This document shows, one piece after another, positions 20,178 through 29,837 of a DNA stretch of 64,000 nucleotides. A program made the translations under genes and the position numbers. This stretch comes from Chlorobiaceae bacterium (GTDB taxonomy: Bacteria; Bacteroidota; Chlorobiia; Chlorobiales; Chlorobiaceae), in assembly GCA_012972825.1 (NCBI GenBank), contig JABDHL010000043.1, positions 1-64,000 on the forward strand, written 5' to 3'. The notes under the pieces are model-generated. The model was not told the origin of the DNA, did no database searches, and worked only from the letters and a program-made list of their open reading frames with translations. Position 1 is the stretch's first letter; the number at the start of each line of letters is the position of its first letter.

Positions 20178-20511
20178 GGTTATTCTTATACCTTTTCTGT
20201 TTTCAGATCTCTCAGGAACAAAGGTAAGGCCCGCGCTCGTCATCTCAAATGATGAATATAATACCAATAATTATGACGTTGTAGTTCTTGCGGTAACATC
20301 AAACCTTTCACCAGGCCCATTTAAGGTATTTCTCGATTGCAACGATCTCGATACCGGATTCCTGCCTGTCAAAAGCGCAATAAGGGTCGATAAGCCATTT
20401 TCGTTCCTGCAGGCCAAAGCGCCATATTGGGCAAAATAAAATGATGCCTTGTATCTGGGACAGAAAAGTAAAACAGTTGTCAATTTGCTTGAGAATTTAC
20501 GACACTCAGAA
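20158..20511 (+). pseudogene. MazF/PemK-family toxin interrupted by a nonsense codon
   Basis: From TTG 20158 (GGGAGC seven bases upstream) the frame encodes the start of an mRNA interferase: QREVILIPFLFSDLSGTKVRP, then ALVISNDEYN and VTSNLSPGPFKV. It meets TAA at 20437-20439 after 93 residues. The same frame continues with NDALYLGQKSKTVVNLLENL, which fits the C-terminal helix of the family and would bring the protein to about 115 residues. The toxin therefore lacks its last helix and is probably inactive. The overlapping antitoxin is broken too. Confidence 0.65.
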
Positions 20512-20799
20512 CGGATTGATAATGCAGGAACCCGGAAATCTCCCATCATGCTGTTTGCAGAAAAGAATGCAGAAACAACTACGATGATAAAGGAAAAAGA
20601 AGACCCTGAGTTTCAGGCTATCCCCAATTTAAGTTGAAAAACCACTCAACAGTTCACAAATCTGATGGAATGACGTAAGGTTGTAAACTCCGTGATGTTA
20701 CGTATACGGTTTGTTCGGTGGATATTTTTGGCCTTTATAAATGTTAGTTGGTATATTCAGTCAGATGGTCAACAGTTCAACAGACAAGGGCACCACGAT

Positions 20800-21357
20800 A
20801 TGGAGAGTTTGCGTACATGGTTTAACGCGAGAAAGGCTGCTCAGGTCGCCGCATTTTTTGCGCTTCAAGAAAACGGAGTGATAAATGTTTTGAAGCTGAC
20901 GAAGCTCATTTATATCTCTGACAGGAATCACATGGACAGATATGATTACCCTATTCTGAATGATAAGTTTGTTGCTATGCCTCATGGCCCTGTAAACTCG
21001 TTGACTTACGAATTTATAAACGGTGATCAGGATAATGACGGATGGAATGAATTCATAACGGATAGAGAGCATCATAACGTCGGACTGACAAACCCTATAT
21101 CAATTAGCGACCTTGATGAGTTGAGCGAAGCGGAAATCGACACACTTCAAGAAGTATGGGCTTTCTTTGGTTCTATGGGCCAGTATACAATAAGAGATTG
21201 GACACATGAACACTGCCCTGAATGGGAAGACCCTCACGGTTCCTCAAATCCAATTCCGTACGCGCGCGTCTTCAAGTACCTTGGCAAAAAAAACGCTGAG
21301 CTTTTAGAAGATAAAATAAATGAAAGTTGCGAGTTAGCTGAGATTTTCTCTAAATAG
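20800..21357 (+). CDS. Panacea (DUF4065) domain protein, likely antitoxin
   Basis: 185 residues from ATG 20800 (MESLRTWFNARKAAQ); the frame is open to 20692 but the N-terminus there is unlike the family. Panacea hallmarks are AQVAAFFALQENG, LKLTKLIYISDRNHM and FVAMPHGPVNSLTYEF near residues 14-65, and the C-terminal part ends with a helical tail. Panacea proteins act as antitoxins for many unrelated toxins, and related SocA/GepA proteins act as protease adaptors. The next gene starts two bases after the stop, so the two are an operon. Reading frames of both are intact, in contrast to their neighbours. Confidence 0.8.
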   Translation: MESLRTWFNARKAAQVAAFFALQENGVINVLKLTKLIYISDRNHMDRYDYPILNDKFVAMPHGPVNSLTYEFINGDQDNDGWNEFITDREHHNVGLTNPISISDLDELSEAEIDTLQEVWAFFGSMGQYTIRDWTHEHCPEWEDPHGSSNPIPYARVFKYLGKKNAELLEDKINESCELAEIFSK

Positions 21358-21359
21358 CA

Positions 21360-21734
21360 ATGCCTTTCTTGCCCGTAAAAAAAGGCACTCTACTCAAGCT
21401 GAGCGGAAATAAAGAGCATCTTTTCGTAATTTTGACAGAAGAGTGTTCTGAAAAATGTCACTTGTTGGTAAACTTTTCTTCGATACATGATAACGTTTAT
21501 CACGACGATGCTTGTGTTGTGAATTCCGGAGAGCACCCATTTATCAAACATCCCAGCTATATTGAATACCGATTAGCTGAAACAGTAAAAGCAAGTCACT
21601 TGGCGAAATGTAACTTCACACAAAAAGAACCGGTAAGTGACGAACTTTTTAAGCGAATTTGCGATGGGCTTATATTGTCAAGGCATGCCTCAAAAAGAAT
21701 AAAAAAATACTTCATAGATAACTACAGAGCATAA
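21360..21734 (+). CDS. Unknown protein paired with Panacea, candidate toxin
   Basis: 124 residues, starting two bases after the Panacea gene. I recognise no named family. The first 70 residues look rich in beta strands (LFVILTEEC, HLLVNFSSIHDN), followed by the distinctive HPFIKHPSYIEYRLAE; the last 40 are helical and basic (RICDGLILSRHASKRIKKYF). Similar small proteins with the HPFI-HPSY core are, from memory, widespread in accessory regions. An SH3-like barrel related to PemK/MazF is possible but unproven. Operon position after a Panacea gene makes a toxin role the leading inference. Confidence 0.55.
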   Translation: MPFLPVKKGTLLKLSGNKEHLFVILTEECSEKCHLLVNFSSIHDNVYHDDACVVNSGEHPFIKHPSYIEYRLAETVKASHLAKCNFTQKEPVSDELFKRICDGLILSRHASKRIKKYFIDNYRA

Positions 21735-21769
21735 CTCCCTCGGTTACTTCGCCAACTGAATTTGCTGAG

Positions 21770-21960
21770 AAGAGATTGTGGTCGTGCAGTTCCTGCATCA
21801 TTGCCTGTGGAGGTTATGAGAGTTGCCCTGACCTCTCTCAAGAGCTGCCAATTCTAGGTCCATATCTGAAAGGACTGAGGCGATGGCGGTTTGTTCAGGA
21901 GACGAAGGAGCTGGTGTCGTCAGCTTTGGGATATTCTTTTCACTGATACCTGACACCTTT
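21770..21960 (-). pseudogene. hsdS: Remnant of type I restriction specificity subunit (HsdS C-terminus)
   Basis: Translating the minus strand gives GISEKNIPKLTTPAPSSPEQ, then TAIASVLSDMDLELAALER ending near 21835, which is the standard C-terminal conserved helix region of HsdS (EQ-AIA-VLSDMD-E-AALE). A frame change follows, and MMQEL, the usual next HsdS motif, appears in another frame at about 21788-21802. No hsdM, hsdR or HsdS recognition domains remain. The fragment overlaps no other gene and lies between the Panacea pair and the M16 peptidase. Confidence 0.65.
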
Positions 21961-21997
21961 CTGTCTACTGCATAAAAATATTATAGATATCCCTATG

Positions 21998-22021
21998 AAT
22001 GCCGAGCTGGGGCTCGGCGTT
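21998..22021. terminator. Strong GC hairpin downstream of the M16 peptidase
   Basis: GCCGAGC (22001-22007) pairs perfectly with GCTCGGC (22012-22018) around TGGG, and the stem can extend by three more pairs. It lies about 40 bases past the stop of the minus-strand peptidase gene. There is no T-run, so it is a transcript-end or stabilising hairpin rather than a classical terminator. Confidence 0.4.
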
Positions 22022-22058
22022 CCCGGATGCTCTATTACTTTGAGGGTGAGCTGTTCAT

Positions 22059-24914
22059 TTAATAGCTGAAAATATCCTCAAGAGTCAGTTCTTTAACAGT
22101 TCCGTATTTCCTTAGAGTCTCCATGTCAAGATTTTCTTTTTTGCCGAGAACCAGCATGACATGTTTTTTATTGACAAAATGGTTCCTGTGGAATTTTTCA
22201 ATATCGCTCAGGCTCATGGTCGCAGCATCACGATAAATATCCTTTCGGATATCATAAGGGTGACCGAGTCTCACTGCCTCTTCATAATTGAAAAGAATTT
22301 CCGTTCTGGTAAGCCGTTCGGTGGATATTTTTTGCAGAATCCCGTTTTTCGCTGAAGCAAACGACTCGGGTGACTTGGGAAGTTCATGCATCAGGGTACT
22401 TATTCCCTCAAGAGCTTCAGGAAGTTTGTCTGCCTGCGTGCCGATATAACTCACAATATAGTTGTGCTCATGTCTCTGTTTTGGCGTTTTGTATACCGAA
22501 AATACGGAATAAGCAAGGGCTTTGGCTTCCCTCAATTCCTGGAAGACGACTGACGACATTCCCCCGCCATAATATTCGTTGAAAAGGTTTATCAGAGGTG
22601 CCATGGAATAATCGTAAACCTCATCTTTTGTCAGCAGAAGTACCTCGGCCTGGGTCATATTGTAATCAACCAGATAGACAAGATTATCATGCTGTTCAAG
22701 GTCTTTGTAAGGTAAGGATGCGGGTACCGTTTCGAATGATTCGGGATACTGTCTGACGGAGCGCAGTTCACTCAGGATCCTGCTGGAAGTGTCGGGTCCG
22801 TAATAGAGCACACGATGGCGGTAGTGCAACAGCTTTTGAATCTCTGCCAGCAGTTCTTGAGAAGTTATTGTTTCAAGTTTCTCATTGCTGAGGACATTGG
22901 TGAATGGAGAAACGGGGCCATACTTGCCGTAATTGGCCATAGCTTCAAAGAGTATCTTCTTTTTGGACTGTTTTTCATCAGCTCGCTCTTTTACTATTCC
23001 GGCTTTAAGCTTTTCAAGCGTAGCGTCATCGGGCCGAGTGTCGACGAGAAGATTTTCCAGCAGTTGAATTGCTGCAGGGAAGTTTTTTTCAAGTCCGGAA
23101 AGCTTCAGGTAGACGTATTGATCAGAGGTGAATGCTGAAAAGCTTGCACCGATTTTATAGAGTTCCTTGTTGAATTCCGCTGGTTTGAGACTTGATGTAC
23201 CGAGATAGGAGAGATAGTCGAGTGCAAGTTCTATGTTTTTACTGATATTTTTCCCTACATCGAAGACGTAATAAAGGGAGAAAAGCTCGTTTTCGTGATT
23301 TTGCAGGTAGTGCAGCCTGATACTTGGATTAATATCAAAAAACTCGATATCCTTTGTATAGTCCAGAAAGGATGGTTCAATGGTATTGGATTTCTGAGCC
23401 AGTATCTTTTCTGCAAAACTCGACGAAGTATCCCTGTTCACCTTAAGAGGAGTGATCAGAGGTTTCTGGATTTTCGCTTCGCTTTCCGGTGTGCCATGTT
23501 CCTTGTAAACACTGACATAATTAGCATGGTAGTGATCTCGGGCGAACGTTACAATATCCTCTTTGGTAATGTTCGCCAGACGTTTGAACTGGCTGACGAA
23601 TGCCGACCACTCCATTCCCCATACATACGAATCAACATAAGACTCAACGCGTCCCTTATTGGTTTCGTAAAGTTTAAGCTGTTCAATTTTCAGATCACTG
23701 ATTGCTGCCTCCAGCAGCCAATCGGGAAAGTCACCCGTTTTGAGAAGTTCGAGCTGGCTGAGCAGCAATTCATTCACGTTGTCAAGGCTTTGACCTTCCC
23801 TCGGCTTACCACTCAGAATATGAGAGGAATAATCTTTCATCATCACCAGCATCGAACCGCCATCAAGGAGTGTCTGCTGCTGGTTCAGGTTAAGGTCAAT
23901 AAGGCCGGCAGTCTGATTATATAAAATCTTGTCAATAAGGGTCAGGTAATCGGCATCAGAGCTGTTTATTCCATTGAATCGGAAACCTGTGACAACTTCT
24001 TCGGATTCCGGTCCTTTCACTTTGATGACGGATGGTTCCGTGACGGGCTCTTCGACAGCAGGTGTAAAGAGAGGAATGTCCTTGGCCTGCAGTACTGAAA
24101 ATTTTTCATCGATAAGTTTTATGGTACTATCCGGCTCAAAATCTCCGGCTATGCACAGTGCCATATTGTTCGGTACGTAATAGGAGCGGTAGTAATTGAC
24201 TACATTTGCAATAGAAGGGTTTTTCAGGTGCTCTGCTTTGCCTATCGTGGTCTGAGTGCCGTAGGTGTGTTTTTTAAAGAGTCCGGCAAAGAGACTTTCC
24301 CATATTTTTCTGCTGTCACTGTCCATAGTCATATTCTTCTCTTCATACACGGTTTCAAGTTCGGTATGAAAAAGTCTCATGACTGGATTGCGGAATCGCT
24401 CAGCTTCCATGGTCAGCCACTGGTCGAGCTTGTTCGATGGAATATCGTTGAGATAGACGGTTTGTTCAACCCAGGTATAAGCATTAGTGCCATGGGCGCC
24501 GATGGAGTTCAGGATCTTGTCATATTCGTTGGGTACAGTATAGCTTGCAGCTACATTTGACAGAGTGTCAATATCCTTATATATCGCCGCTCTTTTGTCA
24601 GGATCAGCGGTTGAACGGTATTTCTCATAGAGTTCTGTAATTTTTTCAAGCTCGGCATGCTCCTTTTCATAATTAAGAGAGCCGATTGAATCAGTTCCCT
24701 TGAAGAGCATATGCTCGAGATAGTGTGCCAGTCCAGTTGTCTCAGCCGGGTCATTTTTGCTGCCTGCACGTACGGCAATTGAGGTATATATTCTTGGTTC
24801 GTCATGGTGAGAGCTCATATAGACGGTCAGGCCGTTACTGAGTGTGTAGATTCTTGTATTGAGAGGGTCTCCCGGAACAGTCGTGTATGGATAAGGCTTG
24901 ACTTCGTGGGTCAT
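22059..24914 (-). CDS. M16 (insulinase/pitrilysin) family metallopeptidase, two-lobed
   Basis: 951 residues from ATG 24914 ([10 protein letters not shown]). An upstream ATG at 24962 would add a hydrophobic 16-residue leader that could export the protein; neither start has a clear ribosome-binding site. The inverted zinc motif HYLEH is present in [16 protein letters not shown] (residues 64-68 from the shorter start), with the distal glutamate in ETVYEEKNM. The length fits a full protein with active N-terminal and inactive C-terminal halves, as in pitrilysin or PreP. It degrades peptides, either cytoplasmic or periplasmic depending on the start. It borders island 1. Confidence 0.88.
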   Translation of the reverse strand: MTHEVKPYPYTTVPGDPLNTRIYTLSNGLTVYMSSHHDEPRIYTSIAVRAGSKNDPAETTGLAHYLEHMLFKGTDSIGSLNYEKEHAELEKITELYEKYRSTADPDKRAAIYKDIDTLSNVAASYTVPNEYDKILNSIGAHGTNAYTWVEQTVYLNDIPSNKLDQWLTMEAERFRNPVMRLFHTELETVYEEKNMTMDSDSRKIWESLFAGLFKKHTYGTQTTIGKAEHLKNPSIANVVNYYRSYYVPNNMALCIAGDFEPDSTIKLIDEKFSVLQAKDIPLFTPAVEEPVTEPSVIKVKGPESEEVVTGFRFNGINSSDADYLTLIDKILYNQTAGLIDLNLNQQQTLLDGGSMLVMMKDYSSHILSGKPREGQSLDNVNELLLSQLELLKTGDFPDWLLEAAISDLKIEQLKLYETNKGRVESYVDSYVWGMEWSAFVSQFKRLANITKEDIVTFARDHYHANYVSVYKEHGTPESEAKIQKPLITPLKVNRDTSSSFAEKILAQKSNTIEPSFLDYTKDIEFFDINPSIRLHYLQNHENELFSLYYVFDVGKNISKNIELALDYLSYLGTSSLKPAEFNKELYKIGASFSAFTSDQYVYLKLSGLEKNFPAAIQLLENLLVDTRPDDATLEKLKAGIVKERADEKQSKKKILFEAMANYGKYGPVSPFTNVLSNEKLETITSQELLAEIQKLLHYRHRVLYYGPDTSSRILSELRSVRQYPESFETVPASLPYKDLEQHDNLVYLVDYNMTQAEVLLLTKDEVYDYSMAPLINLFNEYYGGGMSSVVFQELREAKALAYSVFSVYKTPKQRHEHNYIVSYIGTQADKLPEALEGISTLMHELPKSPESFASAKNGILQKISTERLTRTEILFNYEEAVRLGHPYDIRKDIYRDAATMSLSDIEKFHRNHFVNKKHVMLVLGKKENLDMETLRKYGTVKELTLEDIFSY

Positions 24915-25269
24915 GGGTTTATATGATATAAAGTGTAAAAAAAGTATCCCGATAACGAACATCGGGATAGGCCGTTTTTGAAACCGTGAAATTTATCACG
25001 CATATAAAAAATATAATAATGGGATATAAAGCCAAGAATTGCAACCTTCTTCAATATCCTTTTTGAATAATATATGATCTGTCAGTCCAAGTTTACACGT
25101 AACAAGTAATACCGGTTGACCGATGACGAGTTGTAACGTTCTCAACCAGGTAAGATTGGTCGTGAAATCAATCAGCCATGCTTGGCAAGAACTAACAACT
25201 TGTTTTAATAGTTTCTTTTATGCGTTTGAAAGAAGAACAATGAAATAACAGTCAAGAGGAGAGTTGTTT
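24915..25269. other. Divergent promoter region between the M16 peptidase and uvrB
   Basis: About 355 bases without a gene. It must hold promoters for both divergent genes. I did not recognise an SOS box or other operator upstream of uvrB, and no stable hairpin or repeat stood out. Confidence 0.4.
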
Positions 25270-27324
25270 ATGAACATGAGTGAGAGCGGAACATACAGGC
25301 TTATGAGTCCATACAGTCCGACAGGAGACCAGCCGAAAGCCATTGAAGCGCTCTCTGAAGGAGTTCGTTCAGGAAATCCCTACCAGACGCTGCTTGGCGT
25401 CACTGGTTCCGGAAAAACTTTTACCATTTCGAATGTCATTGCCCAGGTTAATAAGCCTGTTCTGGTGATGAGCCATAATAAAACCCTTGCCGCACAGCTC
25501 TACGGAGAGTTCAAACAGTTTTTCCCGGACAATGCCGTTGAGTATTTTATCAGCTATTACGATTTTTATCAGCCTGAAGCCTATTTACCCGCTCTTGACA
25601 AATATATCGCGAAAGATCTTCGTATCAACGATGAAATAGAACGGTTACGACTGAAGACCACAAGTGCTTTGCTCAGCGGCAGAAGGGATGTGATTGTAGT
25701 CAGTTCCGTCAGCTGCATCTATGGTCTTGGTTCACCTGAAGATTGGAAAGCACAGATTATTGAACTGCGTTCCGGAATGGACAAAGACCGTGATGCATTT
25801 CTGAAGGAGCTGATAGCACTTCATTATATCCGAGATGATATCCAGCCAACTTCAGGGAAGTTTCGGGTAAGGGGAGATATTATTGATCTTGTTCCAGCGC
25901 ATGAGGAACTTGCTCTGAGAATAGAATTTTTCGGCAACACTATTGAAAGTCTTCAGACTTTTGAAATTAATAGCGGGGAAGTGCTTGGAGTCGAGGACTA
26001 TGCGTTTATATATCCGGCACGGCAGTTCATCGCTGATGAGGAAAAGCTCAATGACGCCATGCTGGCCATTGAAAATGAGCTTGCAGGGAGGTTAAACGTT
26101 TTTCGTGCAGAAAACCGTCTGCTTGAGGCTCGCAGGATTGAGGAACGGACCCGCTATGATCTTGAAATGATTAAGGAACTTGGGTACTGTTCAGGGATTG
26201 AAAATTACTCGAGGCACCTTTCAGGACGCCGGGAGGGTGAACGACCTTACTGTCTTCTTGATTACTTTCCTTCGGATTATCTTGTTGTCATTGATGAATC
26301 TCATGTAACCCTCCCTCAGATACGAGGCATGTATGGCGGAGACCGTTCACGGAAAACCATTCTCGTTGAACATGGTTTCAGACTTCCGTCAGCGCTCGAC
26401 AATCGTCCGCTTCGTTTTGAAGAGTTTGAGGAGATGGCGCCACAGGTCATCTGTGTCAGTGCCACTCCCAGCGATCACGAACTGATGCGTTCAGGCGGGG
26501 TGGTGGTTGAGCAGCTGGTTCGTCCTACCGGTCTGCTTGACCCTCCGGTGGAAGTGCGTCCTGTCGCAGGACAAATCGATAATCTCCTTGCTGAAATCCG
26601 CATCCATACCGCCAAAGGCCATAAGGCACTTGTCATGACACTTACAAAAAGAATGGCTGAGGATCTGCACGACTTTTTCAGAAAGACGGGTATTCGCTCG
26701 CGTTATCTTCATTCGGAGATAAAAAGTCTTGAACGCATACAGATTCTCAGAGAGTTGAGGGTCGGTGATATCGATGTGCTTGTAGGGGTTAACCTCCTTC
26801 GCGAAGGGCTTGATCTTCCTGAGGTATCTCTGGTGGCAATTCTTGATGCCGATAAAGAGGGCTTTTTGCGCAATACCCGTTCGCTTATGCAGATTGCAGG
26901 CAGAGCAGCCCGCAATATCGATGGATTTGTTGTTCTTTATGCTGATGTTTTAACGCGTTCCATACGCGAAGTGCTCGACGAAACTGCAAGGCGTCGCGCC
27001 ATTCAGCATCGATACAACGAAGAACATGGCATTACACCACAGTCGATCATAAAATCGGTTGACCAGATTCTTGACACAACCAGTGTAGCTGATGCCGAGG
27101 AGCGCTATCGGAGAAAACGTTTCGGTCTTGAACCAAAACCTGAAAGGCTTCTTGCGGGTCTCATCGAGACTTTCACTCCTCAGGAAAGTTATGCAATGGC
27201 CGCAGAACTCCGGCTTGAAATGCAGGAAGCTGCTGTTCAGATGGAGTATGAAAAAGCAGCATACCTTCGCGACGAGATTTCAAAGCTTGAACAGGCAGTA
27301 AAACGCCTGCCAGCTGAAGGATAG
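25270..27324 (+). CDS. uvrB: Excinuclease ABC subunit B
   Basis: 684 residues from ATG 25270, which has AGGAGAG seven bases upstream; a TTG at 25264 would add two residues. UvrB is the damage-verifying helicase-like subunit of nucleotide excision repair. Walker A is GVTGSGKT near residue 41, the DNA-gripping beta-hairpin is [16 protein letters not shown] near 93-108, and the helicase motif RAARN is present. The C-terminal UVR motif, which binds UvrC, is [17 protein letters not shown]. The gene stands alone, followed after 110 bases by relA/spoT. Confidence 0.97.
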   Translation: MNMSESGTYRLMSPYSPTGDQPKAIEALSEGVRSGNPYQTLLGVTGSGKTFTISNVIAQVNKPVLVMSHNKTLAAQLYGEFKQFFPDNAVEYFISYYDFYQPEAYLPALDKYIAKDLRINDEIERLRLKTTSALLSGRRDVIVVSSVSCIYGLGSPEDWKAQIIELRSGMDKDRDAFLKELIALHYIRDDIQPTSGKFRVRGDIIDLVPAHEELALRIEFFGNTIESLQTFEINSGEVLGVEDYAFIYPARQFIADEEKLNDAMLAIENELAGRLNVFRAENRLLEARRIEERTRYDLEMIKELGYCSGIENYSRHLSGRREGERPYCLLDYFPSDYLVVIDESHVTLPQIRGMYGGDRSRKTILVEHGFRLPSALDNRPLRFEEFEEMAPQVICVSATPSDHELMRSGGVVVEQLVRPTGLLDPPVEVRPVAGQIDNLLAEIRIHTAKGHKALVMTLTKRMAEDLHDFFRKTGIRSRYLHSEIKSLERIQILRELRVGDIDVLVGVNLLREGLDLPEVSLVAILDADKEGFLRNTRSLMQIAGRAARNIDGFVVLYADVLTRSIREVLDETARRRAIQHRYNEEHGITPQSIIKSVDQILDTTSVADAEERYRRKRFGLEPKPERLLAGLIETFTPQESYAMAAELRLEMQEAAVQMEYEKAAYLRDEISKLEQAVKRLPAEG

Positions 27325-27434
27325 ATTTTCTCTCCGGTTTGTTTAGTTATCGAGAAATACGTTTGTTATATAAGAAGTACAAGTGACTGCCCCCATTATC
27401 TTTTAACAGGTTGTTTCCTGGAGTTTATTACGCA

Positions 27435-29636
27435 ATGTTAGCTCAGATAGAGAAGGATCAATACAATAAACTCAACGAGATACTTGCGCTTTCACGCCGG
27501 AATCTTAAAAACGTTGATGAATCTCTGATCCAGCGGGCCTTTTTTATGTGTTATCGGGCACACGAAGGAGAAAAAAGGGCTTCAGGAGAACCGTTTTTCT
27601 ACCATCCAGTCGAAGTCGCCACAATTCTTCTCAATGAACTTCCTCTTGATGATGTATCCGTTGCGGCTGCACTTCTGCATGATGTTATTGAGGACAGCGG
27701 ATATACTTTTGAAGACATTGTTGCAGAACTGGGCGTTGAAGTAGCTGAAATTGTTGAAGGGCTTACCAAGATTTCCGGAATTACGATCAACAGGGAAACT
27801 ACCCAGGCAGAAGGTTTTCGCAAGATGCTGCTTTCTATGGTTAAGGACATCCGCGTTATTCTCATAAAGTTTTGTGACAGGCTCCATAACATGAGAACAC
27901 TTGAATCGCTTCCGGAGCATCGACGTATGAAGATCGCTCTTGAAACCAGGGATATCTACGCTCCTCTGGCACACCGGTTCGGTCTTGGAAAAATGAAAGT
28001 TGAGTTTGAAAACCTTGCACTCAAGTTTATTGATCCTGAAATGCACGACTTTCTGCAGAAAAAGGTTCGTATCAGCAGGGGAGAGCGGGTCAACTATCTC
28101 AATAAAATGATTGTTCCCATAAAAGCTGATCTTGAAAAACAGGGGTTCAAAGTGGATGTGGAAGGACGGGCCAAACATCTTTTTTCGATCTACAACAAGA
28201 TGCGCAACAAGAACAAGAGTTTTGAAGATATTCACGATCTCTATGGTATCAGGGTCATTGTCGATACGGAACGTATTGCCGACTGCTTTGCTGTCTATGG
28301 TTTTATAACACAGAAATTTCCTCCTGTTCCGCAACATTTCAAGGACTATATCTCAATACCAAAACATAATGGATACCAGTCTCTTCATTCAGCCATTATA
28401 GGTCCGAAAGGTCATATGGTTGAACTGCAGATTCGTACAATCCGGATGCATGAGTTTGCTGAACTTGGCGTTGCCGCTCACTGGCGGTACAAGGAAAAAA
28501 TTTCAAGGGATGATGCCAGCATTGATTCGTTTCTTCGCTGGGCCAGAGAGCTGATCAAGGATGCAGATTCGGCTGCAGCTTTTATGGAGGGATTCAAGCT
28601 CAATCTCTACCATGACGAAATCTACGTTTTTACTCCTAAAGGAGATATGAAAACCATGCCCGCAGGAGCAACCCCGATAGATTTTGCATATGCCATTCAT
28701 ACTGAGGTCGGCAACGGTTGTATAGGTGCAAAAGTTAACGGCAAGATTGTCCGGCTGAATGCACAGCTTAAATCGGGCGACAGGGTCGAGATCATTACAT
28801 CAAAAAGTCAGAAACCAAAACCCGACTGGCTTAAAATCGTTGTCACTCAGCGCGCAAAGCTCAAAATCCGATCTGCCATCAATGAGGAACGGCGCATTCA
28901 GATTGAGAAAGGACGAGGGATATGGGAAAAAATGCTGTCCGGCACAAAAAAGCTTTTTTCCGATAATGATATCATTCGGCAGGTTAAACGGTATGGTATT
29001 AAAACCCCGGCAGATTTCTTCAGCGCTTTGGCCAGTCAGCAGATCAATGGCGAAGAGGTTATTGAGAGGGTGACAGGCTCCCGCAAGGATGAGCCTGCAG
29101 CTAAAACTCCCATTGACGAAGCTCGTGAGGTTGAGGATTATCTTCAGAAAGCACGTCAGGAACAGGAGCAGGAAGGTATATCGGGAAAGAAGGACGAAGT
29201 CAGTATTGCCGGCATGAGCAATATTGCATATTCTTATGCCAAATGCTGCCAGCCGGTTCCCGGTGATGATGTGATTGGATTTGTTACAACCGAAGGAGTT
29301 GTAAAGATTCACCGCAAAAACTGCGTCAACGTCAGTAATGAAAATCTGCTGAAAAGCGAGCGTGTTGTCTCGGTATCCTGGAACCGCAAGGTTGAAACCG
29401 ATTTTCTTGCGGGAATTAAGATTGTCGGTGAAGATCGTATTGGCATTATCAACCAGATAACGACAGTTATTTCTAAGTTCGATACCAATATCCGCAGTAT
29501 CTCCCTTCATGCCCGTGATGGAATGTTTGTTGGTACGCTCATGATCTATGTTCGTAATGCAGAAAAACTCACTACTCTTATGGACAAGGTGAAAAAAGTT
29601 CAGGGAGTCTTTACGGTTGAGCGTCTTATAAGCTGA
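27435..29636 (+). CDS. Bifunctional (p)ppGpp synthetase/hydrolase
   Basis: 733 residues from ATG 27435 (MLAQIEKDQY), with GGAG eleven bases upstream. Domains in order: an HD hydrolase domain with the metal motif LLHDVIED (near residue 75) and an intact surrounding site; a synthetase domain with YGIRVIVD and HNGYQSLH; a TGS domain (VFTPKGDMKTMPAGATPIDFA); a conserved cysteine pair in YAKCCQPVPGD; and a C-terminal ACT domain. Both HD and synthetase motifs look intact, so it likely makes and degrades the alarmone. As the only such gene here it may be the sole RelA/SpoT protein. Confidence 0.93.
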   Translation: MLAQIEKDQYNKLNEILALSRRNLKNVDESLIQRAFFMCYRAHEGEKRASGEPFFYHPVEVATILLNELPLDDVSVAAALLHDVIEDSGYTFEDIVAELGVEVAEIVEGLTKISGITINRETTQAEGFRKMLLSMVKDIRVILIKFCDRLHNMRTLESLPEHRRMKIALETRDIYAPLAHRFGLGKMKVEFENLALKFIDPEMHDFLQKKVRISRGERVNYLNKMIVPIKADLEKQGFKVDVEGRAKHLFSIYNKMRNKNKSFEDIHDLYGIRVIVDTERIADCFAVYGFITQKFPPVPQHFKDYISIPKHNGYQSLHSAIIGPKGHMVELQIRTIRMHEFAELGVAAHWRYKEKISRDDASIDSFLRWARELIKDADSAAAFMEGFKLNLYHDEIYVFTPKGDMKTMPAGATPIDFAYAIHTEVGNGCIGAKVNGKIVRLNAQLKSGDRVEIITSKSQKPKPDWLKIVVTQRAKLKIRSAINEERRIQIEKGRGIWEKMLSGTKKLFSDNDIIRQVKRYGIKTPADFFSALASQQINGEEVIERVTGSRKDEPAAKTPIDEAREVEDYLQKARQEQEQEGISGKKDEVSIAGMSNIAYSYAKCCQPVPGDDVIGFVTTEGVVKIHRKNCVNVSNENLLKSERVVSVSWNRKVETDFLAGIKIVGEDRIGIINQITTVISKFDTNIRSISLHARDGMFVGTLMIYVRNAEKLTTLMDKVKKVQGVFTVERLIS

Positions 29637-29837
29637 AAGTTATAAGTTCCTCATACGTCCATTAGCCGACATCGTTAAAAATGGTTTTCCACCTTGTTCT
29701 GTAAGGAATCAGTATTTATATATCGGTTTTTTATCAACGAACTGGTGGTGCATGACCGAAATGCTTTGATTATCATGTTTACATGTTTTTTTACAGTCAG
29801 TTGCAGCGCCGATCAATCAATTTAGGAGAGAGTGGTT

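Noticed and set aside
27582-28337. A 251-residue minus-strand frame inside relA/spoT
   Set aside because: It is antisense to an intact alarmone synthetase/hydrolase gene and reflects codon bias only.
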